DNA of 32,635 nt. Source: SZUA-365 sp964635845 (GTDB lineage: Bacteria; Bacteroidota; Ignavibacteria; SZUA-365). Under the pieces are notes generated by a model. The model was given only the letters and a program-made list of their open reading frames with translations. It had not been told where the DNA came from and made no database searches. Shown here in pieces: positions 31,737 to 32,635 of the stretch. Position 1 is the stretch's first letter. Every line of letters starts with the position of its first letter. The position numbers were made by a program, and so were the translations under genes. The stretch is from positions 1 through 32,635 of the forward strand of contig CAZWNO010000038.1 of the NCBI GenBank assembly GCA_964635845.1, given 5' to 3'.

Positions 31737-32635
31737 AGACGAGAAGATCACCCGCCGGTCGCTCACCGACATCCTCACGAACGAGGGCTACGAGGTCCAC
31801 GCCGCCGAGGACGGGGAAATAGGGCTGGAGATCTACCGCGCCGAGAAACCATCGATCGTCATCACCGACCTGCGCCTTCCCAAGCTGAACGGCATCGAGG
31901 TGCTCTCGACCGTGCTCTCGCTCGATCCGATGTGCCGGGTGATCCTGATGACCGCGCACGCGAGCATCGACACCGCCGTGCAGTCGCTGAAGATCGGCGC
32001 CTTCGACTATCTCACCAAGCCCTTCTCTCCGGAGAAGCTGATCTCCATCCTCCGCAACATCAACCAGCTCAACACCGCGCTGACCGAGAACGCCGAGCTG
32101 CGGCACCGGATCGAAGCGCTGGAGAACAGGACGATCATCGGCACATCCGATGCGATCAACAGGCTCGTCGCCACCATCAACCAGATTGCGCAAAACGATT
32201 CGACCGTGCTGATCGAGGGCGAGAGCGGAACGGGAAAGGAACTCGTCGCGCGCGCGCTCCACAGGGCGAGTTCCCGGCGCAACATGAACTTCGTGACCGT
32301 CAGCGTGTCCAGCATCCCCGAGTCCCTCCTCGAGAGCGAGTTGTTCGGCCACGAAAAAGGCGCCTTCACCGGCGCCATCCGCCAGCACATCGGGTATTTC
32401 GAACGTGCGAACAAGGGGATACTCTTCATTGACGACGTCGACGACTTCCCGCCGACCGTGCAGGTGAAACTGCTGCGCGTGATACAGGAGCGCGAGCTGA
32501 TGCACGTCGGCGGCACGCGCAGCATCGGCATCGACGTGCGCATCATCTGCGCGACGAAGGTCGATCTGAAGAAGAAGGTCGAGGCCGGCCGCTTCCGCGA
32601 GGACCTCTATTACCGGCTCAACGTCATTCCCCTGA
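31711..32635 (+). CDS. NtrC-type sigma54-dependent response regulator (3' end beyond window)
   Basis: The first 308 residues are present. An N-terminal receiver domain (1-120) has Asp9-equivalent Glu9/Asp10, phospho-acceptor Asp53 in VITDLRLP, Thr81 and Lys103. The AAA+ domain follows from about 140 with Walker A GESGTGKE (170-177), the sigma54-contact loop GAFTGA (217-222), and FREDLYYRLNV near the window end. Walker B reads ILFIDDVDD (237-245), with Asp242 where family members normally have Glu (LFLDE). It should activate sigma54 promoters after phosphorylation by the preceding kinase; the DNA-binding C-terminus is outside the window. Its ATG lies inside the kinase gene (26-base overlap), showing coupled translation. 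The nine-gene divergent operon is the obvious target. Confidence 0.93.
   Translation, partial: MKTKLLIIEDEKITRRSLTDILTNEGYEVHAAEDGEIGLEIYRAEKPSIVITDLRLPKLNGIEVLSTVLSLDPMCRVILMTAHASIDTAVQSLKIGAFDYLTKPFSPEKLISILRNINQLNTALTENAELRHRIEALENRTIIGTSDAINRLVATINQIAQNDSTVLIEGESGTGKELVARALHRASSRRNMNFVTVSVSSIPESLLESELFGHEKGAFTGAIRQHIGYFERANKGILFIDDVDDFPPTVQVKLLRVIQERELMHVGGTRSIGIDVRIICATKVDLKKKVEAGRFREDLYYRLNVIPL

Noticed and set aside
1..32635. tRNA, rRNA, transposase or integrase genes
   Set aside because: No cloverleaf-like structure, rRNA signature or recombinase motif was noticed on either strand.

Overview
The window is a GC-rich stretch of a bacterial draft assembly, with a 100-base run of N at 3560-3659. 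Four things point to the Bacteroidota/Chlorobiota/Ignavibacteriota side of bacteria: a secreted protein ending in a type IX secretion (T9SS) sorting domain (NYPNPFNPATTISY type), an OprO/OprP-like porin, a very large envelope protein with a DYVIEY/ELFFTP-type motif, and several promoter elements resembling TAnnTTTG. A Gram-negative envelope is clear from the porin, the RND/TolC pump and the lipoproteins. No RNA genes, insertion sequences or CRISPR arrays were seen.

Layout. (1) 1-3308, plus strand: the tail of an unknown gene, then a lipid block made of an SDR enoyl-ACP reductase-like protein, an acyl-CoA dehydrogenase with a strong terminator behind it, and a PlsC-type acyltransferase. (2) 3322-3888: a minisatellite of 54-72 bp units with a nested hexamer repeat, collapsed around the assembly gap. 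(3) 3947-7624, plus: a 1225-residue secreted envelope protein. (4) 7739-8887, minus: an M29-like aminopeptidase, convergent with (3) across a long inverted repeat. (5) 8967-15180, minus: tetR, then TolC-type outer-membrane factor, membrane-fusion lipoprotein and RND pump, the last three coupled by ATGA overlaps. Near-identical 16-bp sites lie just downstream of both the tetR and the efflux promoter, so the TetR protein probably represses both. (6) 15236-19795, minus: a 1519-residue protein with an N-terminal acyl-CoA synthetase (ANL) domain, about 765 unassigned residues, and a C-terminal GNAT domain. (7) 20011-29139, minus: nine closely spaced genes ending at a hairpin terminator. In transcription order these are a CYTH-like protein, a CYTH triphosphatase-like protein, an SLC13/DASS carrier, a DUF47/PhoU-like protein, a PiT phosphate transporter, an OprP-like porin, a lamin-tail-domain (LTD) lipoprotein, an SdiA-regulated-type beta-propeller lipoprotein, and an LTD protein with a T9SS sorting domain. 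(8) 29339-32635, plus, divergent: a PhnD-like anchored binding protein, a histidine kinase and an NtrC-type sigma54 activator (cut by the window end).

Regions 7 and 8 look like one system. The divergent spacer carries a sigma54-like -24/-12 sequence facing the nine-gene operon. About 90-120 bp upstream of its expected start is a 9-bp inverted repeat, the usual place for an NtrC-type enhancer. The simplest reading is a phosphate (or phosphorylated-compound) acquisition module: surface LTD proteins and propeller outside, a porin in the outer membrane, PiT/DUF47 and a DASS carrier in the inner membrane, and CYTH-type polyphosphate/triphosphate enzymes inside, under a sensor built from a PhnD-like protein. 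The phosphate theme rests on family assignments and gene order; substrates are inferred.
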